In this document: positions 36,999-49,065 of the stretch, in pieces | Numbering within the stretch: position 1 is the first letter of the stretch | How the letters are laid out: every line of letters starts with the position of its first letter | Position numbers and translations under genes: made by a program | Assembly (NCBI RefSeq): GCF_048771995.1 | Contig: NC_133032.1 | Span: forward strand, 30,405,501 to 30,469,500 | From: Taeniopygia guttata | Taxonomy: Eukaryota; Chordata; Aves; Passeriformes; Estrildidae | Reading direction: 5' to 3' | DNA: 64,000 bases | Notes under the pieces: model-generated | Seen by the model: only the letters and a program-made list of their open reading frames with translations | What the model was told of the DNA's origin: nothing | Database searches by the model: none

Positions 36999-37283
36999 CG
37001 CCCCTGCCGAGTGCGCTCGCCCCGCGCCGCCGCCGCCGCTCCTCCGCCCGCCCGGGCCGGCCCCGCCCCGCCGCGCCGCCCTCACGGCCAGCCCGGTACC
37101 CCGGGGCGCTCCGGACACCCCGTGACCCATCGGCGCGGCTGGATGTGGAACCACACGGGGCACGCACCACCTGTTGGTTCTGGACACTTGCTGCTTTCCT
37201 TCTTCCTTAGCACTTTCTTCTCGTCCTCTTTTGATTTTGATGGGGATGTTGTGGGTGTTTAGATTCTGAAATGCTGATAATCA

Positions 37284-37580
37284 TCGAATCACTGAATCAC
37301 AGAATTGATTGAAAGAGACCTTTGAGATCGACAAGTCCAACCATCAATCCAGCACTCTCACCCCTAGACCACAGGGAAATTTTTTTTCTGACATGTAATC
37401 TGAATCTCACCTGCCTCAGTTTGAGGCCATTGAACTCTAGGCTTCTCACTGCAGGCACAGCAGAAGAGACTGATCCCCACCTCACTACAGCCTCCTGCCA
37501 GGTAATTGTAGAGAGTGATTAGGTCCCCCCTAAAGCTCCTCTAGACTCAGCTCCCTCAACCATTCCCTGTAAGACATGTT
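37284..37580 (-). mobile_element. CR1 LINE 3' fragment, minus strand
   Basis: Reads as reverse-complement CR1: degraded octamers (gaatcactgaatcacagaa) at 37284, then agacctttgagatcgac, cagtttgaggccatt, gagactgatccccacctcac and tgtagagagtgattaggtc. It lies about 150 bp beyond the ESYT3 CpG island. Confidence 0.88.
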
Positions 37581-38164
37581 TCCTAAAAGACACTTTCTGA
37601 GAGGCTTTCCCCCCCTCCTAGTGATATTAATTCTATACATGCCTTAACAGACAGGCTGTAATTGTACACTTCTACACTGTGTTTTCCACTGCAGCTTCTC
37701 CTGGATCAGGAAAATGCCACTCTTTGTTCAGTGGATAAGTCTAGAACATCAGTGAATAATGCCAGCTTTTATTGTGTCCCTTTTTTGATACTGGTTGCAC
37801 AAGATAACAAATGATGAGCCAGATAAAAACCTCCAAGAAAAAGAAGCTGACCATGACTGGGAGAATGAAGTTTGGTCTCTGCTTTGCTATGAGATTAGTA
37901 TTTAATTATGGGTCAGTCAATAAATCAAACAACACCACAAATGATCCTCATTTGTTTGTTAATCATTGCACATGACTGCTCTGGGCTAGCAATCAGTTCA
38001 GGCATCTGAAAACTCAAATGCCTCACATTAGAGAAACTGTGCACCAGACATCTATTAACAGGTGCTTTTGCAAACAACCCTCCTAATCTTTCCCTACTGT
38101 CAAATGAGGATGACTATGCTCTTCTTCCTGGGGATGTTGCAAAGATAAATCATTACAAAACGCA

Positions 38165-38440
38165 CTTAAGGAAGTACTTCAGTACACAGTGGGCAGTAAA
38201 TCTCTAGAACTTGCAAGAGGCTGCAAGGCAGATGGTATCAATAGGTTCAAAAAGGGATTAGGTACATTCTCAAGGAAAGGACCCATAAATGTGTTCCCTA
38301 ACATCATAAACACAACAGCTGTGGAGGCTGAGGGGAAAGGACTGCAGGAAATGCCTGGGCTCATGCCCTCCCCCTAAACAGCAACACCACTGGGAGCAAG
38401 TGGACCAGTGGGCTGACCCCAGAGGATATTTCTGCTTGTA
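38165..38440 (+). mobile_element. Ancient CR1/L3-type LINE 3' fragment (tentative)
   Basis: Wording such as acacagtgggcagtaaatct, ggttcaaaaagggattagg and gggctgacccca resembles the 3' end of old amniote CR1 elements. Diverged; subfamily not determined. Confidence 0.5.
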
Positions 38441-41400
38441 AATCTGTGAATGAAAGTCCCGAAATTGGCAGAAGCTGAAGAAAAGAGAAACCTGCTCTCT
38501 TGGTAGCATGAATTAAAAATCACACAGTGGTTATTTTGCACAATTACATGCATCAGGATGTAGATTTATAAATCTACAAAACCAGGTGGTTTTGTCCTAA
38601 CTGTGACCAAGGACTGAGGCTGACTTGTTGGTTATTTTTTCCCACTGTCATCCAAAGCTTTGTAAAACATATTCATTAAGTCATTTCAGCCATGTGAAGC
38701 TTCACAAGGATATACTCAGCCTCGTCTTTCAGGAAAACAGAAGCTTCTAAGAAAAAATGGTCTCTTTTAGTGATCTGAAGACTTGGAAGGTTGCTTTTGC
38801 TACTAGGAAAAGCTATAAAAGGTAGATTCAGTATTTTCCTCCTTCACATTACTCTTACTGAGTTTGAGATATTTATCTCAAAGTCAGGGAGACATGCAGT
38901 TTAGAAGCATCAAGTGTCAGTTTATTGAGAAGGAAAAACCGTGGGGCTGCAGCAAAATACAAACCAGCTAATTTCATAAATTAAATTTAATAAATAAACA
39001 AACCCACAGTTTTCGGTTTCTTGTTCTTCACTCAGCTGATCACAACAACCTAGGCTGAGGTTTAAGGACAATAAAAGCACTCCCTCTGTACAAATGACCA
39101 GAGCACTTCCAGTCCTGCAGCACAGCCCACAGCTGCTCTTTAGAGAAGGAGATGCTTTCATGAAAGGAGAACTCCAAGTTCCTCCACTGTCCCCTAAGAC
39201 CCTGAGCTTGCAAACAGCCACTTTCTCAGGCACTGCTGCCAACTCCTTACTTTGAGAAGAGAAAGTCTCTTTCTGTAATTAAAGGGGTTTTAGGAACTTT
39301 AAAAAATTACACAAGTAATATAAAACGTCACTAAACTTTAAGTCACATTACTTAAAATTTTGAAAGATGAACAAAAGAGTGGAGGTGAAAAATTACTTTC
39401 ATCACATCGGGTCACACAGAGAGGTGTTCTCAAAACAAATACTGTGCTGATGAGGCCAAGATAAATCAACAGCCTTTGAGAGGACTGTTAACTCCATTTA
39501 TCATGAATAGTAGTTACCCTTTAGAAAAAAAAAACCAAAAAAAAACTTTAAAATACTAATTGGTTTCTCTGATTTTCTGAAGTACCAGAGGACATACTGA
39601 ATCATCAATCAAAAAGACAACTTAAGACTTATCAGTTTCCTCCTGGGGAAAGTATGACCTTGACTGCAGCATGTTGATTCCAAGCACCAGACATCTGAGC
39701 CACTTGAAGCCAACCTTATTTCCAGTTACAGGGGAACTCCACAGACTATTTCACCTAATATTCACAGGATAGTCACTAAGGTAATGACACAAGGCCATTG
39801 TTCTGGCCTGTGACAATCTTCTCTCTTTATTTAACTTGATTAGGCATGACCACTACACTTACTAACATATAATAAAACTGTATCTTGTAGCTGATTATGA
39901 CAGAGATTTTACAGAAACTGCAGAGATTTGAAAATGTATTAGTACTAAATTTGCTGTCTCTCAAGCTGGCCATGGTAACTAAGGCAACCCATTTTAAAGG
40001 TGGGGAGTTATGAAAAACTGCCAACGCTTTTTAACTACAGAGAACACGCAAAGGAATTAACCTGAAGAATCAACTGAAGCACATACCAACATTATTGAAG
40101 ATGACTTTCTAGCTTTCTTGTGGCTTCAGGGTTTGTGACCACTGTGAGATTCCCTCTTTAATGTTAACAAATGTTAGAGGTGCAGTATGTCTTTTTTCTG
40201 TGCCTCCACAGCAAAATATAAAACACTTACATAAGGCTAAAACCTTACTCCCTGTGTTAACAGAATGACTTCTGTATCAAGAGCTGATTAAAGCTATTGC
40301 CCTGCTGGCACTCCCAGTCACTTTACAAAAAGCATAAACATTTTTGTTTAGCTTTCTCTGGTTTCATACTCTCCATCCATGCACTGTTTACCCCTTCAAG
40401 CAAACCCAAATCCAGACCCTGCCTATCACAGGGCAAAGGCCTTGTATCTACTCCTGCTGTCTGTGCTCAGGCAAATCTGGAGTGCATTTTTACAGGGAAA
40501 GCTGGCTGGTTCTGTCCAGAAATTAAATATCAGTTGGGCAACTCAAAAGAGTCTGGGGTACATTGTTCAGCCAGGAGTATTTTTCTGGCTGGACATTTGT
40601 AATTTGGTCATGAAAATAATTATGTATATATGTCCTGTTTTGGGAATCATCACATTTTCACAAAAAGATACAAATCTAGGATTAAGTGGTATTATCTATA
40701 GATATGGTCTGGACTGGTAAAGTTAATGGATCTCTTCTCTTTCTTATGTGAAAAATAATTATAAGCAGAAGACAGCAAGGCTTTCATTTGGAATATGTGC
40801 AAAGCCACATATGGGAGTATCTGACCTCTGCTTTAAGGGCTCTGCTCCACTGTGCTCGCTCCCCATACTGCGCCTCATGTCTGCCCAGCTGAGGCTCCTC
40901 ACTGCTTTTGTACAGCAGCCAGTAGAGAAGCACTGAAGAGCTGGGACTTTTGGCGAGATAACAAAGCCAGTTACAGCAATTTATTTCACATATTCACTTG
41001 ATATTTTACAGCAGATTCATTCATGCAAGGGCTGTGCAGGTGGATGCAGAGTGTCCACCAAAGGAGGTAAGAGTGTGGTGTGGCCTATGGCCCCTTGTGC
41101 AGCCTTGCCCCTTGTGCCAGCAAATCCCACACTGCCCTGGCACTGGCCAGAAGAGTTAGTGTTGCAGCACATGCTGCAGTTGAGATAGCCACTATATGCA
41201 GATTATCATCCATCATACAATTTTAGAAGGCTTTAAGCATTCACCCATACAGTCACACCACATCAGAAGGTTTCAAGCACCCACCCTTCTTGCTCTTTAG
41301 CCAAACCTTTTATACCCCTCATGTTCATGCAGTGTACCTGAGTGTCCTCTGCTCCCTTTGGTGGTTGCTCAGTGCCCCTGGGCACTCCATGGCTCATTGC

Positions 41401-42514
41401 TGTCAGTGCTGCTCACCTGCTCCTCACAGCTGTGCCCACTGGGGATGAGGCTGGGCTGCAGCCCCACTCCCAATTGCCACAAACTGTGTGCCTACAGGTC
41501 AGTAAAACACTGAGATATTTGTGCCTTGTATATGCACAAATTATGTAACTCCAGAGGTGAGGCACAAGAATGTGAAAGAATACAAGCACAAGAATATGAT
41601 GGTATCAGAGAGGAAAAAAAATAAGCTTCCCTTACTGTGAGGAGGGCATTATCCAGTGCTGCTGGAGGTTGGAGCTGTCACTTCCCTGGCTTTGGGTACC
41701 ACTCAGATTTTCACACAAGGCACATGAGCACACCTCGGTGTCATCCTGGCAGCTGGTGCCACCTGCTGAACATTACAACATTTATAATCTGGATTGAGGA
41801 AAAATAAATTCCCACCAGAGAAGTCAAATCTTGCTGAAATTGGACTATATTTTACACACAGAAGAATCAGAGCTGCAATGCACCCAAGACATTTCAGTTT
41901 ATTTTTTAAAGTCTTTGCCAACTACAATTCTATTATTGTACTATATATTTCAATCCCAGAAGCAAAGCCTGTTAAACCTGTTTGGTTTAAATTTTGCCAT
42001 TGTTATAACATGGATTATTCTATTTTTCTGTCCAAACAATTGTTTCTGCAACAAGGATTTGTGAGCACAATATACAAGGTCTTTGGTCTAAAATTAGCAC
42101 AACACATTTCTTGGAGGATAAAATATTTTATAGATTTTGTTGTCAGTTAGTGAAAGGCAAGAAAGAAAACCCTGGGAAATTGTCTTTCCATCATTTTAAA
42201 TCTGTCTTGATTCTTCTGAGTGAAAGAGCTTGCTGGTACAGGCTACTGACAGATATTAGGCTATAAAAATTGCCTTTCAAGTGCATGATGAATTTCCAGA
42301 ACAATCTTATTAATAATCTACAGTTTAGTCTCTAATCTGTACATTTTAGATCTTGCCATGTTTCAAGTGCTTAAAGGACTTGCCTGAGCTCACAGAAATA
42401 TCTTAAAGGAATTTAAGTGCTCAGCCTTTATGAAACACATTGAAAATGTATCTTGTGTAGCTGGCACCTTCCATTTGAAGTGCCACAAAAGGAAGGTGTT
42501 TCTCAATAAACTGG

Positions 42515-42840
42515 ATCTTATGGCTCTTCACAACTACTTGAAAGGAGGTTGTAGCAATTTGTCTCTTATAACAAGTGACAAGATGAGAGGAAAGGGTAAA
42601 TTGTGCCAGGAGAGCTTTAAATTGTGTTTTAGGAAAATTTTCTTTACTGAAAAGGTTTTCAAGCACTGGAACAGGCAGCCCAGGGAAGTGGCTGAGTCAC
42701 CATCCCTGGAGGAGTTTAAAAAATGTGTAGAGGTGGCACTTTGGGACATGGTTAGTGGTGGGCTCAGCAGCACTGGGTTACTTATTGGACTTGATGATCC
42801 TAGAGGTCTTTTTCAATCTAAATAATTTTATGATTCTATG
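42515..42840 (+). mobile_element. CR1 LINE 3' fragment, plus strand
   Basis: Clear CR1 tail: caactacttgaaaggaggtt, gcactggaacaggcagccca, gagtcaccatccctggagg, acttgatgatcctagaggtc, ending gattctatg. It creates the spurious plus-strand ORF at 42430-42825. Confidence 0.92.
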
Positions 42841-45800
42841 CTTTACCTAAAAACACTATCCCTCTTCCACTAGTGTTTTTCACACTCGGGCTTTGAAGAA
42901 GTAATGGGTACATTATCTTCTATTTTCTCTCCCCAGATTGAAAGGAGAGAGGTAAAACCTGACACTTTCTGCTCCTCTCTGTCTTCTGCAGGATTTGGAC
43001 ATAACACCACCTTTAAAGTGCATTGAAAGTTCAGATTTGCCAGAGGACTCTCCATGTCTGTGGTCTGTGCTTGACTCAGCAAGGGACACAGATCACATTC
43101 AGACCTACAGAGTGACAATAGGAGCAGTGCATGTGAAACTGTGAGAAATGCTGTCCCCAGTTTTGCCTGCTCAACATCCCTTCTCTGTAATGGATCCTGA
43201 CACAGGAACATCCTGCTTGCCATCTCCCACTTGGAGTGTGGGCTGCCAAGGACAGCACAGGCACAGTTTGCTGGCACAGGGCTGGGAATCCACTTAGAGC
43301 CTCTTTCCTTGAGCCAACTTATTGCAGAAGAGCAATGACAGCATCTTGCCTCTCTGTCAGGCTGCACCTCCCAGCTCCTGCTGAGCTGCTGCTTAGTGGG
43401 TTTACCCTTTTCAGCTGACTGTACCAAACTGCACGGTGTAGTTACAAAGTCCTCCACAGCGCTGGGCACAAGTGAAAGAGATCTTGGACCTTTTTTTATA
43501 AAGTTTTTCCCTCTGCACCTGCTCCAGCTCATTGCTGGCAAGTACCAGCCCACATAGAGTGCAGACCAGCAGCAAAGGCAATATTCATCCAAAGGTTATT
43601 TTAAAAATCTTGGAAAGTTTGAAATTCTCCCAAAAAATCCTTCTTTTTGGGAAAATCCTGATCCACATCCCAGATACTATCTCTTCAGCACTGAGCATGC
43701 TGAACTACAAAGCCTCCAGGGTCTTGTACAGCTCTTCCAGCGATGTTTTAGTGGCCTCTGCTGGCCGCGACTGAGATCCCGGCATCTGTTTAAGTGTCAC
43801 CAGTCCCGAATCCAGCTAAGATCTACATAGGTATTTTATTGGCGACAGCAGCAGAGAAAACATCACCAGGACTGTAATAATCATCAGCAGAATCTCGCTG
43901 GAGATCACTGTTCCACTACAGCTGTTTGTTTTAGACTTGGAACATTGATGGGAAAAAAAAAAAAATCTTGATGGGTGCAAATGAAAATCACTAAAGACAA
44001 ACTTTGGATGTGACTGCTGCCCTTGGATTTGAAACTGTTAAACCTTCAGCTTTATGTGGTGGTGAAGGAATAGCCCAAAAGAAGACAGACTGGGAGTGTG
44101 CATGGCTGGAAGTGATCTACTTTTTCAAGAACAGCATTTTTATGGTAAAGATGTGAACAGAAGTGCTCTCAAAGATACAGAAAATATCATTCTGGTTACT
44201 CAGTATTTCAGGAGAGATCTTGGAGGAAAAAAAAAAAAAAGGCATAAAGCATATGTCTGTTGTTTTCTGAACATCAGAAAATAGTGCTGCTTTCCTGGTG
44301 TTCTCCCTTAGCGAAAACTCAGTTTTCCAGCCTCTATTTTACCTTTCTAGAGAGTGTAAATTCTCTGCAGCTAAAAGAATATAAATTTATTATTATAAAC
44401 AGACATTTTCCTATTTGTTTCTCTGTGGGAGTTTGGTGGTCTTTCACTGAAGGATTTATCTTTGAGAGGTATCATAGCTCCAGGTTCTTTCACTTACCTG
44501 CCAATCAGTTTCCATGCTCTGACAAGCTTGACTCCATTAGTTGCCCATGGAAAAGCCTGTTGATACACAAAAAAGAAAGGTTAATTGTTTTGTTAAAAAA
44601 TAATGATAATAAAACACCCTCCTCTTCTGCTCAAGAGAATTCTTACAAAATATGGGTTTCATATACTATAAATAAAACCCAATAAAGTTGTGATTGATTT
44701 CGAACTGGAAACACAACAGTAGCACTAATCGTTCCCTCTGTCCAAGTTTTTTTGCATATTTTCTTCTTTCTGGAAATTAGCTTAGAAATTAGATTAGAAA
44801 AACCTTTTTTCCAGTTGCTACATTTGTTTCTAATGTATTTATAACTACAAAATCTTTTGTTCAGAGGAGCAGGGCAAAGGCCCACTAGACTTAATTCTCT
44901 CTTTCAAAACTGTTCAGCTTTTCCAGTAGTACTATGTGATTTTGGTTGTATTTTTTCAATAATGTTTTTTCTTACAGGGAATTCAAGTCAAACCAAAGTG
45001 CAGAAAATACATCCACTGGAGGGCAGGTCTGAATCTGGCAGAATTTGCTGAAAAGGCCCAAGAGAAAAGATATCAAAGTTCCATTTTGCTGAATGAAAGC
45101 TGTCATGAATCAATCAGGACTGGACAGTGAAGAACTAAGAGATGGCCTTTTTTCTAAATGGTTTCATGACTACAAATGTGTAGCCTATAAAACAGACTGC
45201 AATAAGAATGTATGTCTAATAAGAAGGGCCCTAGATGAAGCTTCTGACATTGACTAAAATTAAAACAAACCTAACAAGATAATTATTAGTTGAAGTCAGC
45301 AAATCTGAACAGCACCGATCCACGTGGTGCTGATCAGACAACACCGGCTGCAAGCAGTGGAGCTGAATTCCAGCCTCACCTTGGCCCATGGGCTCCCTGT
45401 GATCCCATGGCAGCACCACCCTCCTGCAGGATTTGTGATCTGAGCTCTCTGGGGTGAAAGGCGTCCCCTGGGGGGTCCTTTCCACACTGTGCAGGCAATC
45501 CAGAGGCACAAGGGATGTGCACAGGCAGAAGTGGTGTCTGGCTCCACCTCATGCTCACAGCCAGACCAGCCCCTGGGCATGCTCAGGAAAGAACTGCTCT
45601 GGGTGGGCACCTGATGCCCACTCTCTGCACTTGCAATCTGTGCACTCTTTACTGCCAGGTCCTTCCACGGAGGTAGCTGTGCCTGAGTTAATTACAAGTG
45701 ACTGGATCAAGTCCTTCATGCAGTCTGTCTCAGCACTTTGAGATGTTAAACCTTTGACACTCTAGATATAATTTTTGACTTTGAGTGCTATCAAAATCAT

Positions 45801-48800
45801 AACAAAAGGAAAGAGTTTATTTCATGTGGCAGCTAAGATCCCATGTTTAATGCTGCCTGACTTTATGAACCCTTGGTTTTCTTTCAGACAATCTGAAAAC
45901 TCCGTTTTCTTTTGCCAGTTTTTATGGGAGCACATTAAATGAACTTCCTCCTTTCATCAGTGACTCACTCCTAGAAAGGCTATTTCACAAATAGTATCTC
46001 CATTCCAAATGAAACAAGTTGTTCCCTCTTACATTACTCAAGTAGCTGCAGACAAGCTAAAATACATTAAGTTAAAAGATTTCAAAATGCATTAGAAACA
46101 TAGCTCAGAGACAGTCAGCTTTATTTCAAGTAGTTTTCTGATGTAATTGCTGCCCTTTAATGAAATCAATCAAGCCAAATATTAAAATCAACTAGAAATT
46201 CTCAGGGCCTGACCGGAGACACTTTACAACCCATGGAGTCTCTAAGTTCATAGACATCACATAGTATTTAATAGTGGTCACACAAATTATTTAGAGTCTA
46301 TTTTAATCAGAATCAGGATATAAATCAGAACAACTCCAATCTGAGATTGCTAAAAGCCAGTGAGACATTTATTCAAGTCAACAGCTGCAGTTTTTACATA
46401 TATTAGAATCTGTTTCCTGTAATGTGAATGAAAGTCTTACCTGGAGATGTGAATAAGGTGATAAGTGCTTTCATTAGTAATAACTATGGACGTGTTCAGA
46501 GTTGAGCTGCTGAGGCTAATTTCATGAAAGAAAACACACTAAAGAATTCCTCAAGCAAACAATTAAATCCCCAAATAAACAGTTGAAAGTATATTATCTT
46601 GAAGGCATGGGTCTGATAAACAATCAGGCTTTCCACACAGAAGAAACCCAGATGTATAATCATATTTTCAAACACAGATAAAGAGAGTGATTTTATAAAA
46701 ATACAAAATATTTCCCTGGCAGTATAACAAAAGAAAATGCAAAACCAGCATGTTACATGTCAGTCACAGGAAGAAGGTATTTGAAAAACTCTTCTGGGGA
46801 ATATTTGTAAAAGGCAACACTCCTTAAAGCATTCAGAGGTGCAAATTTTACAAGTGACCACGAGCCTTTCTAGCTGAAGGACAGTCCAAGAAGCTGTCTG
46901 AGATCTGACTACCATGGGTGAAAACAAAGGACTGGTAATTCCTATATTACATTGAGTGATAAAAAATAAAATATTAGGATCTTCTCTGTGAAACTCCAAG
47001 ATTGACCTACTTTTGGTAGTGTAAGAATTTACCTCAGGTATACTACCTGTAAGTAGGCCTTCCAGGAGTGTCCCATGCCAAGGAACATTTGTATTTATGA
47101 CACTATTTCTGTTACACATTGCAAGTGCAACAAACACTCAGAGGGAACAAGATAGAAGGTAGGCAAATGTTGAAATTACAAAACCAAACAAGAATCTGGA
47201 CATATGCAAAACTTTCCAGTGCTAAGCTATATAAAAATGACTTCAGGTTGATCTGAGTTGTTCCCACAGGTTAAAAAAAATAACAGCTCATGTAAACAGC
47301 TATTTTTGTCTCTGTCATTGTGCCTGGATTTCTTTATTTTCAGAGGCCTGAAATCACATTGCAAACATCACCTCACATTTGCATATTTAAACAGAGACAG
47401 AATTGTATATATTCCCTTATCTTAATGATAAAAGACTGTCACAATCTCTTGCATGGTCAATGTGTTCAGTCTCATCTAGTAACTTCATCATAGAGCCAAA
47501 AAATCCAATTATCAAACACAGGCACCTTTTTCCATCACAGATGCTCCCTTTTGGTTTTCTTGATTGACATTTTATCAGACTTGCATTATTCTGATTTGAT
47601 GAAGAAACCTTGGGAAAGTATTTTTCAAGTGGGCCACTCCTGTGGTCTTTATTTTCCCTTCCTCCTTTTGGGAAGCACTTTCTTCCACTATCTATCCCCC
47701 CTAGCTGGAATATTTGTTTTAATCTAGTACACAAACTCCACCTCAGCAGTGACATTCAATTGTACATCAATCTCCAACTCCTGCTACAGAGATTCCCTTA
47801 AATAATAATCATAAGCACAGCAGTAATTTATTACTTATTTCCTCAGAGTACAAGAATAGTTTTACTTCTTCCATGTGAGATGTTGGCAATACACAGAGTG
47901 GGGAATTTTGATATCCTTCAGGGTACTTACAAAATTCTGTTACCATGTTTTGCTAAAAAGGAAATTTTCACTGTGATGTGCTATATTTATAGGGGAGAAG
48001 ATAGGATAGTTGTGCTTTTCAACTGTCTCCTCCCTGATAATTTTCCACAGCTTTTTGGTTATTTTTAGGGAGATTACTATAAATTAGTAATGTCCCTCTG
48101 TCCCTTTGGGAGTGTAGAACACTCCAAGCAATAAGCACAAACAACCTGTGAGGTCTGAGAGACTGAAAGGAGGACTGTCCACAATCAGCAAGCTGCTGTA
48201 ATGCCTGAGATTAAAGATTCCTTTGTTTGCATCCTGGCACAGCTCTTACACTCAGATCTATGAAGATGTTTGGATGCTTCATTGCCAGGGGCATCAGAGG
48301 GAGACAGGACTTGAATTCTTTGCCATCTGCTCCCTCAGCATATGATGCCATCATAAACATACAGGACTTAACAGAGAACACTTAGCAGCATTTAGCAGCA
48401 GAACAAAGTAAAGGCTTTCCAAGGGAAGCAGGCTATTGTCAGGCCCCTTCTGTGTAACTCCAGCCTAGCAGAATGAGGTAATCTCTCAGGAACCAAGTTC
48501 CAATCTATCACCTTAAATATAGGACTGTGTCCATGGCAAATGTTCAATGCAGTGAGAAACATCCAAATCTGAAAGGGCTAATGCAAATGGCATTGATGCC
48601 AGTGACACAATGCTCTTTGTTTTCAGCCAAGGCACATCAGAACCAGAACTCAGAACTTCTGAAGACACTTCAGTATGTGGCTTTTGCAAAGCTAACTTTC
48701 CTTTTATCTGTCTATTGGTATAAACAATCTTCTAAATAATATATCAGGATAATGTATCCAATAATGACTAGAAATAGCCACAATGATCAAGATGTGACCA

Positions 48801-49015
48801 TGAACTTGTGGCCATCACAGTGTTAGAGTCTCCAGAGGAAATGGAAGAAAAGTAGTTTTAATGTTAATAGAGCTCCTGCTGTTTACAGTTTATTTCTTAT
48901 AGAGGTGTTCTGAAGTTTCCTTGAAGGCTGCTACTCCCTTGCTGTACCTTCTCTGGACCAGAAAGCACCAAGGATGACAGCCAGTATTCTCAAACAACAC
49001 TGACAGACAGAAAGA

Positions 49016-49065
49016 ATCTATACATGTAAACATGGTTATCTATATATGTAAACATGGTTGCCCTT
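49016..49065. repeat. Short tandem duplication
   Basis: Two near-identical copies of a roughly 23-bp unit containing tctatayatgtaaacatggtt. Intergenic. Confidence 0.75.

Larger units (their letters stand above)
36570..37130. promoter_or_regulatory. ESYT3: CpG island at ESYT3 exon 1
   Basis: A GC-rich, CpG-dense block covering ESYT3 exon 1 and its upstream side, sharply different from the AT-rich flanks. It is the likely promoter of ESYT3. No divergent gene starts from its other side that I can see. No TATA box was identified. Confidence 0.8.

Noticed and set aside
36690-37262. 190-codon plus-strand ORF in the CpG island
   Set aside because: High GC content and the antisense of exon 1 explain it: it is Arg/Ala/Pro-rich and the exon 1 frame matches ESYT3.
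42430-42825. 131-codon plus-strand ORF
   Set aside because: It coincides with a CR1 3' fragment; the similarity is to the repeat and not to a host protein.
48890-48970. Possible CR1-like words (tgtaccttctctggacc)
   Set aside because: The resemblance covers only a few words, too little to call a repeat.
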